Shown here in pieces: positions 36,481 through 48,089 of a stretch of DNA of 64,000 bases. Both the position numbers and the translations under genes were made by a program. The stretch is from Blakeslea trispora (Eukaryota; Mucoromycota; Mucoromycetes; Mucorales; Choanephoraceae), in contig JAIWNE010000017.1 of NCBI GenBank assembly GCA_025331445.1, forward strand, positions 1-64,000. Reading direction: 5' to 3'. Numbering within the stretch: position 1 is the first letter of the stretch; every line of letters starts with the position of its first letter. The notes under the pieces are model-generated. The model was given only the letters and a program-made list of their open reading frames with translations. It had not been told where the DNA came from and searched no databases.

Positions 36481-36932
36481 TTAAAAACTTGAGTCAATTA
36501 TGGAACTGATAGAGAGAAGGCAAATTGGTTATGATTGACGATCGCTTTTTATACAAAAGCTATGGTATATCTTTTTCTCACATAACTTTATGCCAAGGAT
36601 GATAGTAACCAGTTTGTTTCTACTATATTCTAGATATCAGCATGTACGAACATTCCCCAAGAAAAAAATATGCTCTTGTTTTAAGCATGCTTAAAACTAT
36701 CGAGTCAAATACAACTGATTAACCGAATAGACAACAAGCATTCGTCAGGATTTTGACGATCATTGCTATTTTTCTTAGGCATTGATGCTTACTGATACAA
36801 CAATAACACAAGTCTGAGTCTCCTAAATAAGGAAGATCTGGTTGCTGCGCTTAAAATCAATTCTTGGTAGTTAAGTGACCCAGTTTTCTGATTATCTGTG
36901 TTTTTCTATTCATTCCCCCCTAAGCACTCACT
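36481..36932. promoter_or_regulatory. Divergent intergenic region between the repeat-protein gene and yju2
   Basis: 452 bases between two divergent starts. On the minus strand a TATAAAA (about 36550-36556) precedes the repeat-protein gene. No clear TATA box is seen for yju2. Confidence 0.5.
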
Positions 36933-37878
36933 ATGTCTGAACGTAAGGTCCTCAATAAGTACTTTCCTCCTAACTTTGATCCCTCGCAGATCCCAAGACA
37001 GTAAGTAAATAGTGTTTAACAAAAGAAAAACAAGATACTAACGAGATCTACAGAAAAAAGCCAAAGGATCTGCAACACAAAGTGCGTCTTATGACGCCGT
37101 TCACTATGCGATGTGAAAGTTGCGGTGAATATATCAATAAAGGAAAGAAGTTCAACGCTAGAAAAGAAACAGCAGAAGGAGAGACTTACTTGAACATCAA
37201 AATCTATCGATTCTACATTAGGTACTTGTTGAATTCTAAATTCGTAAACACAGTATAACCAACACTTTTCTTTTTGAAAGATGTCCTCGTTGTTCAGCAG
37301 AAATTACATTCAAGACAGATCCCAAAAACACAGATTATGTAGCAGAACATGGTGCTACTAGAAACTTTGAGCCCTGGCGTCAAACCGAGGACGACAAAGA
37401 GTCGAGCTCAGAAGACGAACCTGAAGATCCTATGAAATCACTTGAAAGTCGTACACTGGACTCAAAACGAGAGATGGATATCATGGATGCACTGGACGAA
37501 ATTCGTACAAGAAATGCTCGTTCGGAGAGAATTACTGTTGATGAAGTTCTAAGTCGCTTCTCAACTGAAGATAAAGCTGTTATTAGTGAGCGCATGAAAA
37601 TAGAGGAAGAAGAGGATGAAAAGCAGGCTAAAGCTATATTTCAGAGTGCTGATGGAGAACAGGTACGCAAGATTAAAGAAGCTGAACCGGAAGCAATTCA
37701 GCTGGTGAATCAACAAGCCAAGACAGAGTTACCTTCCTTTAAGCCCACTGCTATTTTACAGAGAAAACGAAAACAAAACAACAATTCAATGGTTGTAGTC
37801 AAGAAAAAGAAGGAAGAAAAAAGTCCGTTGTCTCTATTATCAAACTATCAAGATATAAGCAGTAGCGACTCTGAATAA
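36933..37878 (+). CDS. yju2: Splicing factor Yju2 (CCDC94/Cwf16)
   Basis: Step-one splicing factor that joins the activated spliceosome and promotes branching. Exons 36933-37000, 37054-37221 and 37281-37878. The N-terminus [21 protein letters not shown] and the zinc-binding core [22 protein letters not shown] ... [19 protein letters not shown]...HGATRNF match the family closely, with the four Cys present. The C-terminus is acidic and ends in a Lys-rich [10 protein letters not shown] stretch. Intron 1 contains a perfect TACTAAC branch site (37036-37042), 11 bases before its CAG. Confidence 0.95.
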
Positions 37879-37941
37879 AATAGACAAAAAGCCTTAAATA
37901 TATTTTTTGTACATTTCAAAGAAACTTATTACAGCGTTAGG

Positions 37942-39898
37942 TTATAATGAAATATACATGGAGTGTTTCTTTCCAGAAGGATAAACAATCATGCCAGCTG
38001 CGAACAATCCAGCTGATAGACCTAATGTGATAGTCAGCATTTGCATCGGAAAACTGCCTTGAACAAGTCCATTGTGATTTAAGGCAGCATAAGCACCTCG
38101 AACGCCTATTTGTTATAATTTTTTTAAAGAAAACAAGATAAATAAAAAAAAATCAAATGTACCAAGTTATCATCTATTACCTAGACTCCCGGGTACCAGC
38201 AAAGTAACACCTACGCACAATGATGTCAATGGAGGTTCTCCTGTTAACTTAAGTGCAAAATTAGCATAAAGTCCTATCGCAAATGCCGCAATAGCATTCA
38301 CGATTTGCCCATCAGGGATAATTTTGCCTAGAAAGTAAGATAGACAGAAAGCGATGGTACAAGAAATCATCTGAGGAATCCATTGCTTACGGGATGAACC
38401 GTATGAGAGCGAAAGTGAGATACTCAAGACTGGTAACAGTAAAATGAAGAACCAGGGCGAGACTGGTGATTCCGTACAGAGCCCTTCCTCAGATGCATTC
38501 GGATTAATAGCTTGATATGCATTGGAGCCTATTTGCAACCCATAAGCTAATTGAAAAGCGTAGAAAATAGCATACACAAGCCGAACAATGCCAGGAGTTA
38601 CATGCCTTGCCGTCAACTCAATCTAGTTATGTTTGGTTTAATAATGATAGAAAAAAAAAGATACATATAAAAACACGTCTTACTACTCCAACGGTCATGG
38701 TGTAGCCTGGTAACAGGATCAGTAGACTTGACATGGCCACACTTACAAAACAACAGTATTGATGTAGAGCTTTGGCTATGAGAGCAACTATGATAGATGT
38801 AGACATTTCAAAGACAAGTGCATAAGTTGGATAGTATATAGAGAATAGGTATAGCATAGCCACCAATAAACCCAGACTACCACTAATGGCGCCATCAATC
38901 CACGTTCCCTTGAATAACATAACAGATGCAGAGAAGCTACTGGCAGCAAAGAACAAAAGAGTACCAAAGATGCCACATGTAGGAGGTGCCGTGGCTATAT
39001 CATGCAATAAAACAAGACAACGATCAAGATCAATCTTGTCTTGAAAAAAGAGGTTCATAGTTTCGTTGATTTTTATAATCTTGCCGTTATCATAACCTTG
39101 AGGAGCTTTTACCATGATAGACTGAGAATTATCAGATTCGGTGAAAGTGATCAAGACCGAATCAGGTAGGAAAGCAAAGGAAGCATCTAAAACCAACACT
39201 TTGGCAGTGTGCTGTAGAATACTGTCCTGTATTGTTTAGATAACATCATTAGTCGCTTTCAACAAAGAGTTGCGAGTTTTTTTTTTAGAGAAAGAAAGAA
39301 AAAGAAGCAAAAAGCAGACGATTGTCTACCTTACCACTCGATGGCATGGACAACCACATTTCAGTAACAATCTACCCAATAATATAACAACACTTTTCTT
39401 CTTTTCGTATAAAAGTGCATCATCTTTTTTAAGAATTGTATGTGTACTGTATCTATGCCCGGGAGATAATGCCTGCTCTACTGTCAAGTCATGCAAATTG
39501 CTGTTTCTGCTATTCGAGCGACTATGGTGATGTAAATGTTGTGGGTTGTCTCTTGAGACTATGATGTCAGCTTGCCGCATACTAATGGCTGTTGCAATAC
39601 TATTGCCTCTTGTTAGCTCGGTCGTATAATAAGATGAAGCTGCTGCACTTGAAGTATGCTCCATAAAATAATGGTTCTCAATGTCAGATAGATTAGTATG
39701 TGCGTTTGTTCTCCAAAGCGAAGGACGAAATGGGAGAGCAGAATGGATGCTAGATGATGTCAAGACAGAGGTAGGTGAAATAGGTGCTGACTCATGCTGT
39801 CGGCTTTGGATCTTTGTTACATCTGTTAAAGTTGCTTGTGAAGCAACACTTGAAAGTGAACCCGAGTCTTGATCAGATAATGATTGCTTGCTAGACAT
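37942..39898 (-). CDS. ThrE/Prm10-family membrane transporter
   Basis: About 540 aa over several exons. The N-terminal ~150 residues are Ser/His-rich and cytosolic. The ThrE domain begins LGRLLLKCGCPCHRV|DSILQHTAKVLVLDASFAFLPDSVLITF, the usual fungal DUF1212 signature, with the intron between the two halves. About ten hydrophobic segments follow, including a second ThrE-like half (PPLTSLCVGVTLLVPGSLG...RGAYAALNHNG). Relatives are bacterial Thr/Ser exporters and yeast Prm10, whose substrate is not established. It stops after MYISL at 37944-37942, 63 bases from the yju2 stop. Confidence 0.85.
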
Positions 39899-40226
39899 TA
39901 AATGTAATTAAGATAAGTAAAAGAGAAAAAGACAATATAAAGAAATAAATGGAAATAAAAGGCTTCTCTTTTTATTATAATTAACGATTTTTAAGTATCC
40001 AACTGAATAATAATAATAAAAAGAACAATGTTTAATTGCACGATTGTATATTTTTTTTTCTTTCTTTCGGCTTACAAAACGGAAAATAAGACTATTTACT
40101 GATTCAGGGACAGATTTTCTACTTGTCAATCTGATCACCGCATTAAGCTTCTTGTATTTTTTTTTTTCTACTGTTCTGCGCACTGAGAATATTCTTTTTT
40201 TTTTAAATTAAAATCATATTATAAGC
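39899..40226. promoter_or_regulatory. Divergent intergenic region, transporter and Zn2Cys6 gene
   Basis: 328 bases between the ATG at 39898 (minus) and the ATG at 40227 (plus), with long A/T tracts. Shared promoter control is possible but no motif is identified. Confidence 0.45.
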
Positions 40227-42304
40227 ATGGCTACTTCTACAACAGCAAAAAAGTCTTCACCTCCCCCTTCCTCTGTTAATAAAGATTTGAGTTGTTTACG
40301 TTGTAGAAAGAAGAAAGCAAAGTATGAATTGATTATGAATTGTATTAGACCTGTTTTTACTAACTTGCTCTTTTTGATATTGTTATTATTATTGTGATTT
40401 CATAGGTGCTCTAAAACTCGACCAACTTGTACACGGTGTGCACGATCGAATCAACCTGTATGTAACTAGGAGCTGAAAAGAGAAATACAAACGGCATCTC
40501 TAAGAAAAAGAAGAGTTGCTTAGCGAAAAGAAAAGAGTTATATATTGATAGTTTTTAGTGTGAATACCCAGATGCGCCGCCTAATCTTGCAGATCTCTCT
40601 CAAAAGGTCTTGGCCCTTTACGATAGCTTGCGTGAACTGGAAGGCGAATTTCTTGAAAAGTGCTTGCACAGCGATAACAACAACAATGCAATAGCACCGA
40701 GATCTGAAGAAGGTGAAGACGGTAAAGATTCCGTCTTCGCATCATGCATAGTGCATACACCATGGAGTGCAAAACAGTTCAAACAAGATGAGTTCTTGGC
40801 GCCTTCAACTCAGGAACCAGCTGGCTGGTCAATGTCATTTACGGAAAATGGACTATCTATTCATGTTGTAGCTCGTAATGGATTTGAGTGGAATGAGTTT
40901 GCTAAATCACTTTCACATCAGTTGAACCGAGATTTTGGTTCCAATTACTTGCCAGCACATTGGGATCCTGATGCAGAAGGCTATTATGAGGTTGCAGATG
41001 AGGATCAAGCAGAAGAATTAGACGAAGACGAATACCTAGTGACTGTACCTATATTTTCGTCACGATCATTATTGATTACACCTGCTCACCAAGAACCTAT
41101 ACCACCTGAAATAAGCAGTAATAGCATGGACACTTCTGCTAGCATTCTTCAGGCGCATGTACCACACATGATTCAGCACCTCAAAGAAAGATTCAAATGG
41201 TTAGAGGAACATCATGATGAGCATGATACTGCTTCGTCCCATCCCATGATGCTGATACACCAACTGAAGCCATATTTATCACTCTTGACTGATTCGTATA
41301 AGGATCGTGCGACTATAAATGATGCTTCATTATTTGTATTTATTATGACTACTTATGTTGCTTCTATCAACCTACTACCTTCAATACCGAACGTAGTAAC
41401 ACCGCCTTTACCTGGCCAAGTGTGGAAAGACTGCATTGAATACGCAATAACACTGCTCGCTGAACTTATTTTGACTCAAGGGGATCAATTGATGTCTTTC
41501 CCTATAATTTCATGCATTGTTCTGATATCCTGGGTTGATCATGAGCTGGCTTCGAAAAATTATCTTTCAAACAGATTCAAGACAAAAGCTCTTATTCAAA
41601 TGGGTGTTCGACTCTTGTTACTCTCGAGTAGGACAGAGCATGAACCATGGCAACGATTAATTGCCTCTTTCATTTGCTCGGATGTATATTCCACCACCTT
41701 TTATTCTCAGCAACCCCAGCTTCGGTCACCATTATTAAATGTTGTTTGGAGACCTCGGATTTTTTCAGATGCAGATATTGTGTTACTAGAAGCCGAATTG
41801 ATGCTGTTCTTGGGAAAGGTATTATCGGTACTCTACCATGAGCACGATATTACTGCAAGTCGAAAGGTTGACGTTGACGATGTTCTGACATTAATTCGAG
41901 ATATAGAACTTTTTGAGCAAGAGTTACCTAATTGGGCCAGTTGGCAAACGCCTAGCGACAAGTTCAATAGAAACAAAACTCATTTCCACTTGATTCACAA
42001 CATAACTAAGACTCTTCTATTCAGGCCTTTTTGTACAAACTTAAAAGAGACACAAGAGCCAAATGAAGAAGATTTCAATCAAACTTTCACTAAGGCTACA
42101 TTTTTAGATTTATCGATATCTGCAACTGATCGATTGTCAATATGCATAGCAGAACTAAGCAAACGCAAGCTTCATAGCACATGGATAGATGCTGCTACTC
42201 TGATGATAAAAGATGTTTCGAAGCGTGCTTATCTAATGTTTAGTGAAGATCAAGAGATTATTGAAAAGCTGACATTGATCGAAGATCGTACTAAAAGAAG
42301 CTAA
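40227..42304 (+). CDS. Zn2Cys6 transcription factor
   Basis: N-terminal binuclear zinc cluster assembled across two introns: DLSCLRCRKKKAK|CSKTRPTCTRCARSNQP|CEYPDAPP, giving C-x2-C-x6-C-x6-C-x2-C-x6-C. The last Cys is immediately after the second intron (GTATGT...TTTTTAG). A heptad-like linker (LADLSQKVLALYDSLRELEGEF) suggests dimerisation. The remaining ~560 residues are one open exon with an acidic segment (DEDQAEELDEDEYL) and a middle region like the fungal transcription factor domain. Nuclear regulator; target genes unknown. Confidence 0.88.
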
Positions 42305-42411
42305 TATTAAAATCTGATTGGATCGTAGTTAGTTTATGGAATTTCTGGGTCAGTTTCCTTTCCTTTTTTCTATAATTTTTTTTCTTTGGTTTTTTTCTGT
42401 TTCTTCTTTTC

Positions 42412-42974
42412 ATGTCAGAATATATAGGTGTTTCAAAGCGAAGACCTCTGCCTTCTTTTGTAAAAAAGCTATGGCTGTAAGTTACAGTTTCTAAACTTAG
42501 ATCTACCCGTCGCAAACAAATGCTTATTGCTTCTTGTCTATACTAAATTACATATATTATGACTTGTTCCCGAATCTTAGTATCCTGACAAATGATTCTT
42601 TCAAAGAATTTATATTTTGGGTCGACCAAGGACAGGTCATTTGTGTACCAAATGCTGTATTGTTTGCGCAAAATATATTACCAAGGTTTTTTAAGCATAA
42701 CAACTGGCAGAGTTTTGTTCGACAATTGAATCGTAAGATACAGCAGAAGCAATGTATAACAATAACACATTTAATTAAATACTTCTATTAGTATATGGGT
42801 TTAGGAAAGTTTATCAACTGAATCTTGCTTATGATGAAACCCTTGAAAAACGGACAGTCTGGCAGTTTAAACATGATCATTTTCAAAGGGACCGTCCTGA
42901 ACAGCTATGCGAAATCAAAAGACGTACAACAAGAGTACTACAGCAACAGCAGCAACAGCAGCAGCAGCAGCAGC

Positions 42975-43059
<85 letters not shown>

Positions 43060-43766
43060 GCCCCATAAGCGACAGAAACATCATGAAAGACAACGACCAC
43101 AATACATCTGTAATAGAGAGGAAAGAGAAGACAGAGAGACAGGTAAGAGCTTTGCTTTGGGGTTCACTTTTGCATTATACATACAACTCCTGCTCCATAA
43201 AATCTAAACAATTAAAGAAAGATCATAATGAAGAGGAATTAAAACAATTGAAGCTAAGGTTAAAACAAGTTGAAGATGAGCAACAAGAATTTTGGAGGCA
43301 GACAACAGAAGTAAGTAAAAAGCAATCAGGTATGATCAACAATGCGTGCTAATAAACTCTATCTACTTTGTACCAGACAATTGAAACAATTTCAGATTTT
43401 ATTATGGAATTGATGTACAAAAGTAACATATGCATGATCACCATTACTCTCAATCGTATTTTTGACTCTTCTTTTATATTCTTTACAGACCCTCAGCTTA
43501 TTTGTGATCCAGCACAACTCAATCGAATTGGTAAGGGTTTCTTATAAGTTGTCTTGGTCTTGAAAGAAAAAAAAAACTTAACAAGTCACCTACTTCATAT
43601 AGCAAAGTGCTCTTCAAAGCGAACACTACATCAAGAATTGAATGCAAGAAAGCAATCCAATGTATCTTTATACCCTTCCTATGCACACGAACTCCCCTCC
43701 ATATCTAGCCTTATAAGCAATACTAGTGCTCACGAATTAACATCATCAAGACGCGAAGATCATTGA
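42412..43766 (+). CDS. HSF-type transcription factor with 40-residue polyGln
   Basis: The DNA-binding domain is assembled from three exons: PLPSFVKKLWL|ILTNDSFKEFIFWVDQGQV...LPRFFKHNNWQSFVRQLN|LYGFRKVYQLN...WQFKHDHFQR. It includes the HSF recognition helix FKHNNWQSFVRQLNxYGF. Immediately after CEIKRRTTRVL the reading frame enters 40 uninterrupted Gln codons (42941-43060). A coiled coil (EEELKQLKLRLKQVEDEQQEF) and short exons lead to a Ser-rich tail ending SSRREDH. Several introns are short. The start is only 107 bases past the Zn2Cys6 stop. It could be a heat-shock or Skn7/Sfl1-like regulator; no response-regulator domain is seen. Confidence 0.85.
42941..43060 (+). repeat. CAG/CAA triplet repeat, 40 codons
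   Basis: Pure (CAR)40 encoding polyglutamine inside the HSF-type gene. It begins with mixed CAG/CAA and continues as an uninterrupted CAA run. Other frames read as polyAsn and, on the reverse strand, polyVal. Confidence 0.97.
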
Positions 43767-43938
43767 TCTAGATCAATTGGTTCATATAAGCTCAAACAAA
43801 AGAGGATTAAACAATTATACTAAAATGCGTAATTATGATTGCAACTATGAAATTCTCCATAGGAAGTGCGACATTACCCGAAGAAATCATATTGTGAGAA
43901 ACTTTTTTTCTTTATTTTTGAAAAAAAAACATCTTAAA

Positions 43939-44535
43939 TCAAATGATAGTAGTAATAGCATTGCTGTTACTAGCATTTGGTTTAGTCATATTTGTTCTAC
44001 AGTCTCTAGGCACTAGACTGTCATTGATTGGGTTGGTGAGATTATGAGTGATATGCATATGCTGTTGAATGATAGGTTGTTGTATGGGTATAATTGTTTC
44101 TTGTTCATCGTTTTCTTCCTCGTCTTCTTCTTCTGTAGAGCTTCGTAAAGGTGAGTGATGCTCAGATGAATGATTAATTGGCTTCAGAGAGAATTCATCA
44201 CTTGAGTCTTCATCGTCTTCAGCTGCCATCACACGACGATTGGTACGTCTAGTTCTTGTGTTCAGAACTTCCTCTGCTTTAGCTATAGTGTTGCACAAGA
44301 GCAATCGCTCACGAACATGATACTTTTGTTTCGATCTTTTATCATCACGATCTAGTTTCTTGCATCCAAGGGTATATGCCTTGTTTGCTATCTGCCTAGG
44401 TGATAACGTTGTAGTGGAAAATATGGTACATGGCGCAGAGCGTGAGTTAGTTAATGCAGTAGCAGTTCGCTTAGAGGACCACATAAGTGTGCTAATTTCG
44501 ATTGTCTTGGTTGAGAGATCAGAAAATACATACAA
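43939..44535 (-). CDS. Unknown basic/acidic protein
   Basis: 198-codon open frame, tail to tail with the HSF gene. A basic, probably helical stretch (LGCKKLDRDDKRSKQKYHVRERLLLCNTIAKAEEVLNTRTRRTNRR) is followed by acidic and Ser/Gln-rich low complexity (SSTEEEDEEENDEQE). I do not recognise a family. The mixed composition and non-shadow position make it a plausible small nuclear protein. Confidence 0.5.
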   Translation of the reverse strand: MYVFSDLSTKTIEISTLMWSSKRTATALTNSRSAPCTIFSTTTLSPRQIANKAYTLGCKKLDRDDKRSKQKYHVRERLLLCNTIAKAEEVLNTRTRRTNRRVMAAEDDEDSSDEFSLKPINHSSEHHSPLRSSTEEEDEEENDEQETIIPIQQPIIQQHMHITHNLTNPINDSLVPRDCRTNMTKPNASNSNAITTII

Positions 44536-44917
44536 TATTATAAACAGTTAATTGTATACATGCAAATACGCAAGTGAGATAGAGAGATAGAGAGGGATCA
44601 AGAAATTATGATTGTTAGAATAAAAAAAAAGTCAAAAAAATAATTCTTTAAAAAAAGCAACTTTATATGCATTTTCGTTGCACGGGTAACTTCGGAACGA
44701 TCAGCATATGAAATTGACGGGATTAACTGGAACCATTTACATGTCAAAAAATAAAGGAAAAGAGAAATAGACCGCGTTAAGTGACAATAACAAATTTACA
44801 ATTGTTTTATTGTTGCAATGTATCTAAGAGAATGAAAGCACATGTAAAGTGAAATGAAATGAAAATGTAATGTATAGACAAAGAAAGAGTATGTATAAGA
44901 AAAGGGTTTCAGGTTAT

Positions 44918-46709
44918 TTAAGAAGAGAAAAGCTTCTTTTCGAAAGAGTGAAGGTTGTGGACACCGCCTTCCAATTGAGCAGCAGCAGTTCTCTTTTCGA
45001 AACGAACAACGCCGTCATAGACAGCTTGCTTCATGTCGTAGACACTGTTTTGACCAATATCTTGAAGAGAGTGTTGAACACCAGTAACGAGGTATTGAAT
45101 GAATTTACGGACAGAACCCTTGTCGACAACGTTACCAACAACACCTTGAGCAACCTTGACAGCATCGCCTTCAGAGAAGTAACGCTTAGTGGCAGCGTTA
45201 CCTTCCTTGTCATCAGACTTTTGGTTCATGGCATCAATGGAACCCATACCACGGTAGCGCTTAAGACGTTGACCTTCGTGGTAGAAGTATTCACCGGGTG
45301 TTTCGGTTGTACCAGCAAGAAGACCACCCATCATAACAGCACTAGCACCCAAAGCCAAAGCCTTGACAATATGACCAACGTTACTGATACCACCATCAGC
45401 AATGGTAGGTACACCAAAGCGACGAGCGAATTCAGAGACACGGTAAACAGCAGTAGCTTGAGGACGACCACAAGCCATGACTTCTTGTGTGATACAGATA
45501 GAACCTGAACCCATACCGATACGAAGACCATCAGCACCGGCTTCAATCAAGTTGGCGGCTTGTTCACGAGTAACAACGTTACCGGCAATGACATCCAAGT
45601 TGGGGAAATTTTGCTTAATCCAACGAATCATTTCGATTTGATAGACAGAGTTACCTTGAGAAGAATCAAGGACAACAACATCGAGGCCAGCTTCAACAAG
45701 AAGAGCAAGACGGTCCTTATCATCGGGACGAGTACCGATGGCAGCACCAACAAGAAGTTGCTTAGACTTGGCAACCTTAGAAGCGTTGGGGTAGTTTTGG
45801 TTCTTGAGGAGATCAGAACGAGATAAGAGAGCAACAAGAGCACCATTAGCATTGACAATGGGGAGCTTTCCCTTCTTGGAAGAGAACAAAATTTCATTGG
45901 CTTCAGCCAAGGTAATACCTTCTTGACCAACAACAAGTTCTTTGGTCATAACTTCCTTAACAGAAGTAGAGTCATCCTTGTGGAATTGAATATCACGGGC
46001 AGTGACAATACCAACCAACTTACTGTGCAACTTGCCGTTTTCTATCAAGAAAGAAAATTTTAAGCATTCTGTGCTACCATCAAATTGACTCCACAAATGC
46101 GCTTTCTTTCTTGCTAACATTGCATGTCCCACTTTCTCATCATTCCCCCCAAAAAAAAACTTACCAGTAATGGGAATACCACAGAAACCAGACTTGGACT
46201 TGATGTGCTTGACATCACCAACAGTGTGTTCAGGAGACAAAACAACAGGATCGTTGATGAAACCGTTTTCAAACTTCTTGACGGAACGAACCATGTTGGC
46301 TTGTTCTTCAGAAGTACAGTTGTGATGAATAATACCAATACCACCCATCAGCTAATAATCACAATGATCAATAACTCCTTTTCGCATAAACTCCCAGTCA
46401 CAAAATAAATGCAAAAACAAAAAGAGAAAAAATACTTACAGCCATAGAAATAGCCATTTCAGCTTCGGTGACAGTATCCATAGGAGAAGACAAGAATGGG
46501 GTCTTAAGAGTAATGTTCTTGGTAATTCTTGACTCCAAAGAAGTCTTGTCAGCAGCAAAGTTGATGAAACCAGGCAAGATCAAGAAATCATTGTAAGTTA
46601 AGCCACCACTCAATTGTTCGTCCATCAAACCCTCAACAGAGAGACCATCACGACGACCATATTCCTTCAAGACAGAATTGGCAGTAGAAGCATCAAGAAA
46701 GGCAGACAT
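44918..46709 (-). CDS. imd: Inosine-5'-monophosphate dehydrogenase
   Basis: Catalyses the NAD-dependent oxidation of IMP to XMP, the committed step of GTP synthesis. Three exons: MSAFLDAST...[19 protein letters not shown]...[25 protein letters not shown]-domain pair at about residues 120-240 ([33 protein letters not shown]). The catalytic loop [13 protein letters not shown] has the nucleophilic Cys, then [19 protein letters not shown] and the flap [11 protein letters not shown]. Ends KKLFSS. Full length, with biased codon use suggesting high expression. Confidence 0.97.
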
Positions 46710-47320
46710 TGTATAAGTTTTTTAATAAAGAGAAATTTATTATATGGAAGAAAAATTAGGAGGGTTATTATAACCCCCCTTCTCTTCATTATCATTTTAG
46801 AGGCCTATTTATATTAATTTTGATACGTGACTTTTGAAAAAAAATTTTCAGTGACCGTATTACAAATGAAGCGGCAATTCGATGACCTTCCGAACTTGTA
46901 CACTTCTAGCGAGATTTCACCCAAATAAGGTATAAAAAATCTGAATAACGTACTGCAATTGGCTATAAGTCAAAAACTTTTGCTATCTTTTTCTGTTGGA
47001 GTGCAATCTATTTCCGGAAAAGGTGTATTGCTACTCAACTTGAAACTGTTCAATTGCAACAAGACTTGTATAAAATAGTGGCGAGAAAATAGTTCGCTAT
47101 TCTGTAAAGCTCTGATTACCACAGCTCAAGAAGATCAAAAACTGAGTGAGTGAGTATATCTCTTTCATACTTGCTGCATATTAATATTTCTTTAAACCTC
47201 ATTGGCTTAAATTAACTGACGTCAGCTCATGATAAGAATAAACTCGGCCACGCAACGCTGTCTTTTTCTTTTTTTTAATCAAACAAGAAAAAAACTAATT
47301 AGGCTGGCATTTGTTAAAGG
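46710..47320. other. Intergenic, IMPDH promoter side
   Basis: No gene supported. AT-rich with no repeat of note until the duplication that starts at 47321. Confidence 0.5.
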
Positions 47321-47710
47321 ACTGAACTTGGCCGCAAGGTGACATATGCTTTTTTTAAGCGAGGGATTCAAAAGCTTAGGATCAGCTGTTCAGCTCAACT
47401 GTAGAGACTTGGGCGCTATCCCTGCGTCGACGGAAGCTTTTAGTTTGTGGTGGCATCTTGCTGTTGCTCTCTCATCAGCTGTCCTACAGTTGATACTGCT
47501 TTTAACCGTTATTGAAAGAATGCCGCTGGTAAACTGAACTTGGCCGCAAGGTGACATATGCTTTTTTTAAGCGAGGGATTCAAAAGCTTAGGATCAGCTG
47601 TTCAGCTCAACTGTAGAGACTTGGGCGCTATCCCTGCGTCGACGGAAGCTTTTAGTTTGTGGTGGCATCTTGCTGTTGCTCTCTCATCAGCTGTCCTGCA
47701 GTTGATACTG
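47321..47710. repeat. 178-bp direct duplication
   Basis: Bases 47321-47498 are repeated at 47533-47710 with a single mismatch seen (CTAC against CTGC near the end). The copies are separated by 34 unrelated bases. The unit starts ACTGAACTTGGCCGCAAGGT. Each copy contains a plus-strand open frame (MLFLSEGF...) without a known domain. It sits about 380 bases beyond the 3' end of the tyrosine-recombinase remnant. Confidence 0.93.
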
Positions 47711-48089
47711 TCACCAGCATTTAAGTGCTTGATTAGTTTTTTTCTTTCCTTTTTTTTAGGAAAGTATTTTTGTGTTGTTTGTGAATTACATATACTTACG
47801 CATACTCATAGCCTTTTCTGATTTATGGCTTTGCCAAATTTGAAACTCCCATACATTCAACAGTTCAAAAGGGAATACATCTGGCCCTGGTTCTTTGTAT
47901 TGGTACTTGGCTCTACCTATAGAGTCTGAATTTAATAATATAAATAAACAATAGATTGAACTTGACTGTTTTAATAAAAAGGAAAATTAACTTGGTCTTT
48001 AAACATATATGCATTTATTTGGTGAGTCGCTATCAAGGCTTTATGCGCAGAAAAGTTTTGAAGCAGAGCTATCGTTATCCATTTTTGCA
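47711..48089. other. Spacer between duplication and recombinase remnant
   Basis: No coding potential seen. Probably part of the same retroelement's 3' region. Confidence 0.4.

Noticed and set aside
42825..43352. Frame with polyAsn run
   Set aside because: It is a shifted frame of the HSF gene's CAR repeat. The Gln frame continues the DNA-binding domain.
44870..45508. 212-codon plus-strand frame over IMP dehydrogenase
   Set aside because: Shadow of the IMPDH coding sequence on the other strand.
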